Source: Streptomyces sp. R33
GTDB lineage: Bacteria; Actinomycetota; Actinomycetes; Streptomycetales; Streptomycetaceae
NCBI RefSeq assembly: GCF_041200175.1
Contig: NZ_CP165727.1
Span: forward strand, 2,356,001-2,420,000
DNA length: 64,000 bases
Direction of reading: 5' to 3'
Part shown: piece by piece, positions 27,450-35,087 of the stretch
Layout of the letters: each line of letters opens with the position of its first letter
How positions within the stretch are numbered: position 1 is the stretch's first letter
Position numbers and translations under genes: made by a program
Notes under the pieces: generated by a model
What the model was told of the DNA's origin: nothing
Seen by the model: the letters and a program-made list of their open reading frames with translations, nothing else
Database searches by the model: none

Positions 27450-28571
27450 TCAGTCGACGACGGCGAGCTCGCGCGGGGCGTTGTTGAAGCTGCGGCCGCC
27501 GTCCTCGGTGACCGTCACGATGTCCTCGATGCGCACGCCGAAGCGGCCGGGCAGGTAGATGCCCGGCTCCACGGAGAAGCACATCCCGGGGACCAGGGGC
27601 TGCTCCTCGCCCTCGACCATGTACGGGGGCTCGTGGGTGGTCACGCCGATACCGTGGCCCGTGCGGTGGATGAACCGTTCGCCGTAGCCGAACTCGGTGA
27701 TCACCGCGCGGGCCGCCCGGTCCACGTCCTGGCAGGCGATGCCCGGGCGGACGGCCGCGGAAGCGGCCTGCTGGGCCTCGCGGACGATGTCGTGGACGCG
27801 CTGCTCCTCGGCGCTCGGCTCGCCGACGTGCACGGTGCGCGAGATGTCGGAACCGTAGCCGTGCTTGAGCCCGCCGAAGTCGAGGACCACCATGTCGCCG
27901 TGCCCGATGGTGCGTTCGCCGGCCTCGTGGTGCGGGTTGGCCCCGTTCGGGCCGGAGCCGACGACGGTGAAGTCCACCTGGGAGTGGCCGTGTTCGCGCA
28001 GCAGCGCGGCCAGGTCGGCGGCGATGTCGGTCTCCCGGCGGCCGGCGAAGGGCACCTTGAGGATCTGCTCGTACGCGGCGTCCGCAGCCGCGCCGGCCGC
28101 CGCGAGCCGCTCCAGCTCCCGCCGGTCCTTGACCGCGCGGAGCATCGGCAGGACGTCGGTGAGCGGGGCGTAGGAGGTGGCCGGCAACTCCCGCTGGAGG
28201 CCGAGCAGATGCAGCGCCCAGGTGTTGTCGCTGACCCCGAAGCGGCCGCCGGCGTCGAGGAGCGGCGCGGTGACGCCGTACGGGTTCTTCCCGTCGGCCC
28301 AGTCGCGCAGGGTCAGGGCGGGCGCCCCGGGGGCCTTGGCCGCGTCGGGGGCCTCCAGGGCGGGCACGACGAGGACGGGCTCCTGCCCGGCGGCGAGCAC
28401 GAGCAGGGTCAGCCGCTCGGTGTCGACCGGCCGGTAGCCGGTGAGGTGGGCGAGGTCGGGCCCGGGGGCGACGAGCAGGCCGGCCAGCCCGGCCTCGGCG
28501 GCACTCTGCGCGGCGGCGGCCATCCGGGCGGCGTAGTCGGCGTGCGTGAACGGATCGGGTTCGAGGTCCAT
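27450..28571 (-). CDS. M24-family Xaa-Pro aminopeptidase
   Basis: This 373-aa two-domain protein has a creatinase-like N-terminal domain (about residues 1-140) and a pita-bread catalytic domain. Metal ligands are visible in VLDFGG and GYGSDISRT (two Asp), HRTGHGIG (His), SVEPGIY (Glu) and GVRIEDIV (Glu). It would remove an N-terminal residue preceding proline. ATG 28571 is chosen because the creatinase domain follows; a longer reading adds 21 unlikely residues. It is a cytoplasmic protein. The downstream LysR gene in the same orientation is separated by about 70 bp, and is upstream in transcription. Confidence 0.92.
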   Translation of the reverse strand: MDLEPDPFTHADYAARMAAAAQSAAEAGLAGLLVAPGPDLAHLTGYRPVDTERLTLLVLAAGQEPVLVVPALEAPDAAKAPGAPALTLRDWADGKNPYGVTAPLLDAGGRFGVSDNTWALHLLGLQRELPATSYAPLTDVLPMLRAVKDRRELERLAAAGAAADAAYEQILKVPFAGRRETDIAADLAALLREHGHSQVDFTVVGSGPNGANPHHEAGERTIGHGDMVVLDFGGLKHGYGSDISRTVHVGEPSAEEQRVHDIVREAQQAASAAVRPGIACQDVDRAARAVITEFGYGERFIHRTGHGIGVTTHEPPYMVEGEEQPLVPGMCFSVEPGIYLPGRFGVRIEDIVTVTEDGGRSFNNAPRELAVVD

Positions 28572-28643
28572 GCTGCGATCCTGCCGCCGCGCGGGGCCGC
28601 GCGCGAGTGGTTGGAGGTGTTGCCGGTCAGGCAAGGCGCCCCC

Positions 28644-29489
28644 CTACCGGGACGCGGTGAGCCGGGCGGCGAGGGCGGCGGCTTCGGGGGTCGGGGTGCC
28701 GGGGGCGAGGAGTTCCGTACGGTGCACCAGGCGGGGGTCGGACAGCGGTACGGCGACCCCGGCCGCGGCGGCCTCGGCCACCCGGCGGGGCAGCAGGACC
28801 AGGCCGTGCCCGGCGGCGGCGAGGGCGCACAGGGCGTGCAGGTCGGTGCCGTCGTAGCGCAGGGCCGGGGCGGTCCGGACGGCGGCGGGCACCGGCAGCG
28901 CGCCGGGGGCGTCGATCCAGCGGGCGTCGGCGAGGTCGTCGAGCCGGAGCGCGGCCCGGCCGGCGAACGGGTGCCCGGCCGGGAGCAGTACGGCGAGCTC
29001 CTCCTCCCCGACGCCGGTCACGGTGAGCGGGGCCACGTCGGGCAGCCGCAGCGGGTCGCTGGGCGCGGCGAGGCCGTCGACCAGGCCGAGGTCGCAGCCG
29101 CCGGTGGCGACTGCGGCCGGCACCTCGGCGGCCGGCAGCACCCGCAGCACCACCCCGGTGGCCGGCAGCGCGGCCGGCAGCCGGGGCCCGACGGAGAGCG
29201 GGGACGCGGCGAGGGTGACCTGCCCGGGCGGCGCGGCGGCCAGCCGCAGCACATCGGCACGGGCCGCGTCGAGCCGCAGCAGCAGCGGCCCGGCGTGTTC
29301 CAGCAGCCGCACCCCGGCCGGGGTCGGCTCCACGGGCCGCCGGGTGAGGAGCTCGGCACGCAGGTCGCCCTCGAGGGCGGCGATGTGCTGGGACACGGCG
29401 GACTGGGTGTAGCCGAGCTCGCGGGCGGCGGCGGAGAAGGAGGCCAGCCGGGCGACGGCGACGAAGGTGCGGAGCAGGTGCGGATCCAT
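28644..29489 (-). CDS. LysR-family transcriptional regulator
   Basis: This 281-aa protein has a LysR winged HTH at the very N-terminus, LLRTFVAVARLASFSAAARE and YTQSAVSQHIAALEGDL (residues 5-42), and an Ala-rich effector-binding domain. It is divergent from a small membrane-protein gene at 29711 and precedes the Xaa-Pro aminopeptidase gene in the same direction, so either could be its target. No effector can be inferred. Confidence 0.92.
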   Translation of the reverse strand: MDPHLLRTFVAVARLASFSAAARELGYTQSAVSQHIAALEGDLRAELLTRRPVEPTPAGVRLLEHAGPLLLRLDAARADVLRLAAAPPGQVTLAASPLSVGPRLPAALPATGVVLRVLPAAEVPAAVATGGCDLGLVDGLAAPSDPLRLPDVAPLTVTGVGEEELAVLLPAGHPFAGRAALRLDDLADARWIDAPGALPVPAAVRTAPALRYDGTDLHALCALAAAGHGLVLLPRRVAEAAAAGVAVPLSDPRLVHRTELLAPGTPTPEAAALAARLTASR

Positions 29490-29710
29490 GGCGCCAGCGT
29501 GCCACCCGCTGCGCGGGGTCCGGCATGCAGCGCCCGGCCCGCATCACCCGGCCGGCAGGACCCCCGTCCGCAGGGCCCCGTCCGCAGGGCTGCGCCGCGC
29601 GTTTGCGTGCGGCCCCGGCCGAGGAGGTCGGCGGGTCCGCCGCAGCGCGGGGAGCCGCCGCACGGCGCGCCCGGGCGGTGGCGGGGCGGGGCGTCCCTAT
29701 CGTGGGCGGG

Positions 29711-30226
29711 GTGAGCATCCCCAGCGGCCCGTCCGCCGGCCGCATCGGGCCGAAGGGCGCATCCCGGACCGACTCCGCCGGCGCCGTGTACGGCTCCCTC
29801 CTGGCCACCTCCGTGGTGGCCACGGCCAGTACCGTCGGCGCCCATCCACGGCTCCAGCTCGTCATCCTCCTGATCGTCACGGGTCTGGTGTTCTGGGCCA
29901 CCCACGTGTACGCCGAGCTCGCCGGGGAACGGTTGGTCGGCGAACCGTGGAGCATGCGGGAGATCCGGCGGGTCGCCGTGCACGAGTGGCCCATCGTCGA
30001 GGCCGCCGCGCTGCCCGCGGCCGCCGTCGCCGTGAGCGGCCTCCTCGACCTGGACTACGTGGCGACGGCCTGGCTGGCCATGGGCGTCGCCGTGGCGCAG
30101 CAGGTCGTCTGGGCCTGCCTCGGCGCTGCCCGTGCGGGCGCCACCCGCGGCCAGCTGGCCACCGAGGGGGTCGTCAACCTCGTCCTCGGCCTGATCCTCG
30201 TGGCCACGAAGGCCACGCTGAAATGA
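29711..30226 (+). CDS. Small integral membrane protein, unknown function
   Basis: This 171-aa protein is not recognised as a characterised family. It has about four hydrophobic segments: residues 22-40, 49-65 (LQLVILLIVTGLVFWATHV), 95-125 and 148-166. The loop between the second and third is charged, with ERLVGEPWSMREIRR. GTG 29711, preceded by GGGCGGG, is used because the upstream in-frame sequence from 29525 is Arg/Ala-rich and non-protein-like. It is divergent from the LysR gene and may be under its control. Confidence 0.6.
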   Translation: MSIPSGPSAGRIGPKGASRTDSAGAVYGSLLATSVVATASTVGAHPRLQLVILLIVTGLVFWATHVYAELAGERLVGEPWSMREIRRVAVHEWPIVEAAALPAAAVAVSGLLDLDYVATAWLAMGVAVAQQVVWACLGAARAGATRGQLATEGVVNLVLGLILVATKATLK

Positions 30227-30324
30227 GCCCCGCCGATCAGTCGCCCAGTCGATCAGGTCTGCTTATCGAACGTGCAGAAACAATCGTTGGTGCTGAACCG
30301 CGGCGGGGTCGCAGGATGATCGGC

Positions 30325-31053
30325 ATGACGACTGCACGGACCACCGCACGGGTCGCCCTCGTCGGCGACCGCTCCCCGCACGTGAAGTCCCACACCCGCA
30401 TCCCCGCGCTCCTCGACGCCCTCGCCTCGCGCGACGGGCTCGTCCTCGACGCGTACTGGATCCCCACCGGCGACGCCGGGGCCGAGGCCGCCTCCGGGGC
30501 CCTGGCCCGGTTCGACGCGGTCTGGGTCCTGCCCGGCAGCCCGTACGCCAGTGAGGCCGGGGCGCTCGCCGCGATCCGGGTCGCGCGGGAGGAGGGCATC
30601 CCCTTCCTCGGGACCTGCGGCGGCTTCCAGCACACGCTGCTGGAGTACGCCCGCTCGGTCTGCGGGCTGGCCGGCGTCGCGCACGCCGAGAACGACCCCG
30701 GGGCCGAGGACCTGCTGATCGCCCCGCTCGCCTGTTCGCTCGTCGGCCACGAGGGCCTCGTACGGGCCGAGCCCGGGTCGCTCGCCGAGTCCGTGCTCGG
30801 CGCGGAGCGGTCCATGGAGCGCTACCACTGCAGCTACGGACCGGAGCCGCGGTACCTGCCGGTGCTCACCGCCCACGGGCTGCGGCTGTCAGGGTACGAC
30901 GAGGACGGGCAGGCACGCATCGCGGAGCTGCCGGGACACCCCTTCTTCCTGGCCACGCTGTTCCAGCCCGAGCTGTCCGGCGACGGAAGGCGCCCGCACC
31001 CCGTCGTGAAGGCGCTCGCGGCGGCGGCCGTGGCGCACGCCGCGGCCAGATAA
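30325..31053 (+). CDS. Class-I glutamine amidotransferase-like protein (CTP synthase C-terminal related)
   Basis: This 242-aa protein resembles the glutaminase half of CTP synthase: VALVGDRSPHVKSH at the start, VWVLPGSPYASE (oxyanion strand) and the nucleophile elbow FLGTCGGFQH (Cys about 91). The usual FHPE His-Glu pair reads LFQPELSG here, with Gln in place of His, so normal glutaminase activity is doubtful. This matches the family annotated as CTP synthase C-terminal region-related (seleno)protein, of unknown function. No in-frame TGA is present, so it is not a selenoprotein here. ATG 30325 has AGGA eight bases upstream; ATG 30316 is an alternative. Confidence 0.8.
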   Translation: MTTARTTARVALVGDRSPHVKSHTRIPALLDALASRDGLVLDAYWIPTGDAGAEAASGALARFDAVWVLPGSPYASEAGALAAIRVAREEGIPFLGTCGGFQHTLLEYARSVCGLAGVAHAENDPGAEDLLIAPLACSLVGHEGLVRAEPGSLAESVLGAERSMERYHCSYGPEPRYLPVLTAHGLRLSGYDEDGQARIAELPGHPFFLATLFQPELSGDGRRPHPVVKALAAAAVAHAAAR

Positions 31054-31127
31054 CGCGTGGCGGGACCACCCTCCTGATCAGCTATGCTGTGCATGCACAT
31101 CGAACGGGCGGTCCGCCGCCCTTCGTG

Positions 31128-31200
31128 GTGGGTGTAGCTCAGTTGGTAGAGCACCTGGTTGTGGTCCAGGTGGCCGCGGGTTCAAGTCCCGTCACTCACC
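31128..31200 (+). tRNA. tRNA-His (anticodon GTG)
   Basis: The 73-base cloverleaf has acceptor GTGGGTG (31128-31134) pairing with CACTCAC (31193-31199), a D-arm AGCTCAGTTGGTAGAGC, anticodon loop TTGTGGT with anticodon GTG, and T-arm GCGGGTTCAAGTCCCGT. The base at 31127 is G, which can be the extra G-1 typical of tRNA-His, opposite C73 at 31200. CCA is not encoded. It is followed five bases later by a strong terminator. Confidence 0.95.
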
Positions 31201-31205
31201 CTGAT

Positions 31206-31246
31206 CCCCTGGGGGTACGAGGTCTCCTCGTACCCCCAGGGGTTTT
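31206..31246 (+). terminator. Rho-independent terminator after tRNA-His
   Basis: A perfect 17-bp stem (CCCCTGGGGGTACGAGG at 31206-31222 with its complement at 31226-31242), TCT loop, then TTTT. It ends the tRNA transcript and, being symmetrical, could also act on the minus-strand hydrolase gene ending at 31260. Confidence 0.9.
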
Positions 31247-31259
31247 CTGCTTCCTCTTC

Positions 31260-32015
31260 CTATCCCCGCAGAAACGCCTCGACCGCGGCGGCGAAGGCGA
31301 CCGGCGTCTCGTGCGGCGGGTAGTGCCCGGCGCCGGGGACGGGGTGGACCCGGCAGTTGGGGTACGCGACCTGCCAGGTGGCCCGCATCACCTCGGGGGT
31401 GAGGGCGAGGTCGTACTCCCCGACGAGGACCAGCACCGGGACGGTGCTGCCCTTCACGGCGGCGGACAGGTCCAGCGGCTGCCAGCTCGCGAGGTACGCG
31501 GCGAAAGCCTCCGGGCGGGAGACGTCGAGGGAGTGCGCGATCATCCGGTCCAGCCAGTGGCGGCTCGCGCGGTGGCCGGTGACGAGGTCGAGGATGGTCC
31601 GCCGGTTCCCGGCGCTGTGGGCGGCGCCGTGGAAGAGGGCGTGGGTCGCGTCGTCCATCTCGTACGGGCCGGCGGGGACCGGGTTGATCCCGATCAGCTT
31701 CTCGATCCGCTCGGGGGCGCGGACCAGGACCTGCTGCATCGCCTTGCCGCCCATGGAGTGGCCCATGAGGGAGAAGGTGTCCCAGCCGATCTCGTCGGCG
31801 AGCGCGAGCACGTCGTCGGCGATCTCGGGGAGGCTGTAGCGGCCGGCGACGTCGCGGCGGTCGCCGTAGCCGCGGTAGTCGAGGAAGGCGTACGAGAACC
31901 CCTCGGGGTCCAAGTAGTCCAGTACGGACCCCCAGTTGGCGGACGTGCCGAACCAGTCGTGCAGCACGATGACGCGGACGGGGCCGGTGCCGATCCTGCG
32001 GTGGGCGATGGCCAT
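31260..32015 (-). CDS. Alpha/beta hydrolase
   Basis: This 251-aa hydrolase shows the oxyanion-hole HDWFGTSANW (about residues 19-28), the nucleophile elbow MGHSMGGKA (Ser about 96), an acid in LVGEYDLALTP and a His in PGAGHYPPHE near the C-terminus: a complete triad. It is a single-domain cytoplasmic enzyme with no signal and unknown substrate. The start ATG is well placed at 32015, divergent from the next gene with about 73 bp between. OleB enzymes are also alpha/beta hydrolases of the haloalkane-dehalogenase type, but this one is 16 kb from the Ole-like operon and there is no evidence of a link. Confidence 0.88.
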   Translation of the reverse strand: MAIAHRRIGTGPVRVIVLHDWFGTSANWGSVLDYLDPEGFSYAFLDYRGYGDRRDVAGRYSLPEIADDVLALADEIGWDTFSLMGHSMGGKAMQQVLVRAPERIEKLIGINPVPAGPYEMDDATHALFHGAAHSAGNRRTILDLVTGHRASRHWLDRMIAHSLDVSRPEAFAAYLASWQPLDLSAAVKGSTVPVLVLVGEYDLALTPEVMRATWQVAYPNCRVHPVPGAGHYPPHETPVAFAAAVEAFLRG

Positions 32016-32088
32016 GCGTTCTCCCTCGGTGGCGGGGGTGGCGGAGCGGGACGCCGTACCTCCTGCCCAGCGGGCCTACCATCACACC

Positions 32089-32853
32089 GTGATACCGACA
32101 CCTCCTTCCGTGCCCGTGGAGTGCATCAGGATCCGCGACGCGAGGACCGGGACCGGCCACCCGCACCACCCCGCGTACTACGAGATCGTCGATCCGCAGG
32201 AGATCGCGGAGGTACTCGCCGTCTGGCCCGACGAGCCCGCAGCCACCGGGACGCACGAACCGTCCGATCCGGGGATCAAGTTCCTCTCCTGCATGTGCTG
32301 GGAACACGAGCCGGGCGGCAGCGACGACCCGCGGATCCGCGAGCTGCCGAACGTCATGCGGCCGCAGCCGCTCGCCCAGCTGCTCGACAGCAGGGCCGCG
32401 GACGGCATCCCGGCCAGGCACCGCGCCCGGTGGGCGGCCGCCGCGCCCGGCGGGCTCCGCGGCTACGCCGAGGCGATGGCCCGCGGCGAGGAGCCGGAGC
32501 CCCCGGCGGGCATCGCGCTGTCGGTCGCCTTCGCCTGGCAGGGTGCCGCCCGGGAGAACCCCGCGGACGCGGCGTCCCTCCTTGCGGACGCGGCCCCGCA
32601 GCGCCTGCTGACCGGAGCAGGCACGGCGGAGCTGGCCTGGGCAGTGCGTGAGACGGACCGCGGCGGGCTGGACGCCGCCGTACGGTTCTTCGCGAGCGAG
32701 GAGTTCACCACCCGCCACCCCAAGCGCCGCCGCGTCCCGGACACCGCCCGCGACCTCCTGCTCCGGCACGCCCGCAGCCACCGCCCCACCGACCTCCCGG
32801 TCCTGGAACGGCGGCTGCTGCGCACACCGGACGACCGCGTCAGACGGTCTTGA
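32089..32853 (+). CDS. Conserved hypothetical protein
   Basis: This 254-aa protein is not recognised. It is soluble, with an N-terminal ECIRIRDARTG (about residues 9-19), a Cys-Met-Cys-Trp stretch (FLSCMCWEHEPG, about 65-76) resembling the SCMCxGD motif seen in several actinomycete hypothetical proteins, and an Arg-rich C-terminus. The GTG at 32089 is used because the residues encoded upstream overlap the divergent hydrolase start region. Its 3' end overlaps the phospholipase gene by 14 bp on the opposite strand. Confidence 0.6.
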   Translation: MIPTPPSVPVECIRIRDARTGTGHPHHPAYYEIVDPQEIAEVLAVWPDEPAATGTHEPSDPGIKFLSCMCWEHEPGGSDDPRIRELPNVMRPQPLAQLLDSRAADGIPARHRARWAAAAPGGLRGYAEAMARGEEPEPPAGIALSVAFAWQGAARENPADAASLLADAAPQRLLTGAGTAELAWAVRETDRGGLDAAVRFFASEEFTTRHPKRRRVPDTARDLLLRHARSHRPTDLPVLERRLLRTPDDRVRRS

Positions 32854-34900
32854 TCGCCGGGTCGGAGAGGCCCGGGGCGCCCGTTTCCACGTGGCCCGCG
32901 AAGCGGCGGAGGAAGGTGCTGTCCGCGTCGGAGACGACCTTGACGTCGTACCAGCTGCCCGTGGTGGCCAGGTCCGCCGTGTACGTGGCCGTGCCGCCGG
33001 CCGCGACGCGGAGGGTCTGGGGCGTGCCGCCGTAGGCGTTGGTCACCGTCAGGTTGACCGCCGCCGAGCCGGAGTTGGTCAGGGTCAGCTTCAGGTTGCC
33101 GGTGGCCGCGTCGTGGCGGGCCGTGACCTCCGGGCCGGCCTTCTTCGCCGGGCCCTTCCAGGTGCGCAGGAAGCCGTTCGGGCCCCAGACCGTCAGGTTG
33201 ATCTGGTTGCCGGTGGAGCTGCTGGTGCTCCAGGTGTCCGAGAGGGTCTTGCCCGCCTCGACCGTGTAAGGCCAGGGGCCGTCCGTCCGGTTGCCCGAGG
33301 TGCTGTGGAAGTGCGCGCCGAGGCTGGGGCCGGAGGAGAAGGTCAGGGTGAACTGGCCCGTGGAGACCGTGGCCCTGCCGTCGACGTACGGGGCGTAGCC
33401 GAGCGCGCGCGTGGGCTTGCGGCCCGCCTCCTGCTTGGGCAGGGCGCCCGTCGCCGGCGGGACCGGGTGGTAGGAGGGGTGGGCGTTGTGATCCGGGGGG
33501 ATGTAGCCCGCCGTCGAGGGCAGCGCCGCGGGCGAGGCGTCTGACCTCGAGAAGTCGAACGCCGAGGTCAGGTCGCCGCAGACGGCGCGGCGCCACGGCG
33601 AGATGTTGGGCTCCTGCACGCCGAAGCGCTTCTCCATGAAGCGGATCACCGAGGTGTGGTCGAAGGTCTCGGAGCAGACGTAGCCGCCCTTGCTCCACGG
33701 GGAGACCACGATCATCGGGACGCGCGGGCCGAGGCCGTACGGGCCGGCCGCGTAGCCGCCGCCCCCGGCGTACAGGTCCTTCGAGACGTCGGCCGTGGAC
33801 AGGCCCCATGCCGCGGACGCCGGCGGGTACGGCGGGACGACGTGGTCGAAGAAGCCGTCGTTCTCGTCGTAGGTGATGAAGAACGCCGTCTTCGCCCACA
33901 CCGCCGGGTTGGCGGTCAGGGCGTCCAGGACCTGCGAGATGTACCAGGCGCCGAAGTTGACCGGCCAGTTCGGGTGCTCGCTGAAGGCCTCGGGCGCGGC
34001 GATCCAGGAGACCTGGGGCAGCGTGCCGTTCACCACGTCCGCGCGCAGCTTGTCGAAGTAGCTCTCGCCCGCCTTGGCGTTGGTGCCGGTGCGGGCCTTC
34101 TCGTACAGGGGGCTGCCGGGCGCGGCGTTGCGGTAGTTGTTGAAGTACAGCAGCGAGTTGTCGCCGTAGTTGCCGCGGAACGCGTCGCTGATCCAGCCCC
34201 ACGAGCCGGCCGCGTTCAGGCCGTCGCCGATGTCCTGGTAGATCTTCCAGGAGACCCCGGCCGCCTCCAGGCGCTCCGGGTAGGTCTTCCAGCCGTAGCC
34301 GGCTTCCTGGTTGCCGAGGACCGGGCCGCCGCCGGTGCCGTCGTTGCCCGTGTGGCCCGTCCACATGTAGTAGCGGTTCGGGTCGGTCGCGCCGATGAAG
34401 GAGCAGTGGTAGGCGTCGCAGACCGTGAAGGCGTCCGCGAGCGCGTAGTGGAACGGGATGTCGTTCCGCGTCATGTAGGCCATGGTCGTGGTCGTCTTGG
34501 CCGGGACCCACTTGTCGTACTTGCCGTTGTTGTACGCGGCGTGGCCGCCGGCCCAGTCGTGGTTCAGACCCTCGACGAACTTCATGCCCAGGTCGTCGAC
34601 CTGCGGGTTGAACGGGAGGATGTCCTTCGTCCCGTTGGACTGGTAGAAGACGGACTTCCCGTTGTCCTGGAGGACGGGGCGCGGGTCGCCGAAGCCCCGG
34701 ACGCCCTTCATCGAGCCGAAGTACTGGTCGAAGGACCGGTTCTCCTGCATGAGGACCACGATGTGCTCGATGTCCTGGATGGTGCCGGTACTGCCCTGCG
34801 CGGGGATGGCGGCCGCGCGGGCGATGCTCTCGTTCAGCATCGCGACTGCGGCGGTTCCGCCCGCGATCTGCAGGAACCTGCGGCGATTGAGCTCAGCCAT
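32840..34900 (-). CDS. Tat-exported phospholipase C (phosphoesterase family)
   Basis: This 686-aa protein starts with a twin-arginine signal, LNRRRFLQIAGGTAAVAM, so it is exported folded. The catalytic domain opens with IEHIVVLMQENRSFDQYFG, the metal and nucleophile region of the AcpA/PLC phosphoesterase superfamily, and carries FFITYDENDGFFDHVVPP and WSKGGYVCSETFDHTS. Two C-terminal beta-sandwich (DUF756-type) domains follow, with FHSTSGNRTDGPWPYTVE and LTVTNAYGG. The layout matches phosphocholine-specific phospholipase C of Streptomyces. It would cleave phosphatidylcholine outside the cell, probably in phosphate scavenging; no PHO box could be confirmed. AGAGG precedes the ATG. Confidence 0.93.
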   Translation of the reverse strand: MAELNRRRFLQIAGGTAAVAMLNESIARAAAIPAQGSTGTIQDIEHIVVLMQENRSFDQYFGSMKGVRGFGDPRPVLQDNGKSVFYQSNGTKDILPFNPQVDDLGMKFVEGLNHDWAGGHAAYNNGKYDKWVPAKTTTTMAYMTRNDIPFHYALADAFTVCDAYHCSFIGATDPNRYYMWTGHTGNDGTGGGPVLGNQEAGYGWKTYPERLEAAGVSWKIYQDIGDGLNAAGSWGWISDAFRGNYGDNSLLYFNNYRNAAPGSPLYEKARTGTNAKAGESYFDKLRADVVNGTLPQVSWIAAPEAFSEHPNWPVNFGAWYISQVLDALTANPAVWAKTAFFITYDENDGFFDHVVPPYPPASAAWGLSTADVSKDLYAGGGGYAAGPYGLGPRVPMIVVSPWSKGGYVCSETFDHTSVIRFMEKRFGVQEPNISPWRRAVCGDLTSAFDFSRSDASPAALPSTAGYIPPDHNAHPSYHPVPPATGALPKQEAGRKPTRALGYAPYVDGRATVSTGQFTLTFSSGPSLGAHFHSTSGNRTDGPWPYTVEAGKTLSDTWSTSSSTGNQINLTVWGPNGFLRTWKGPAKKAGPEVTARHDAATGNLKLTLTNSGSAAVNLTVTNAYGGTPQTLRVAAGGTATYTADLATTGSWYDVKVVSDADSTFLRRFAGHVETGAPGLSDPAIKTV

Positions 34901-35087
34901 GGGGGACGACCTCTGCGAGTGAGGGGGGGTGTCGAGGGGCGACCCAAGGACAGCGGTCCCGGGGTACCGGACGGGGATCAGTTCGTGACACCGCGCGGTA
35001 CAGCTGGAGAACGGAAAGACCTCCCGGACGGTCCGCGCATCTGCTGGAATGACCTCCGAAACACACTGCACGGGGGGCGCGGAGCAG

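Noticed and set aside
30325..31053. Selenoprotein
   Set aside because: Family naming mentions seleno, but there is no in-frame TGA and no SECIS-like element seen.
31260..32015. Missing OleB for the Ole-like operon
   Set aside because: It is a general alpha/beta hydrolase 16 kb away, on the other strand, with no haloalkane-dehalogenase-type context.
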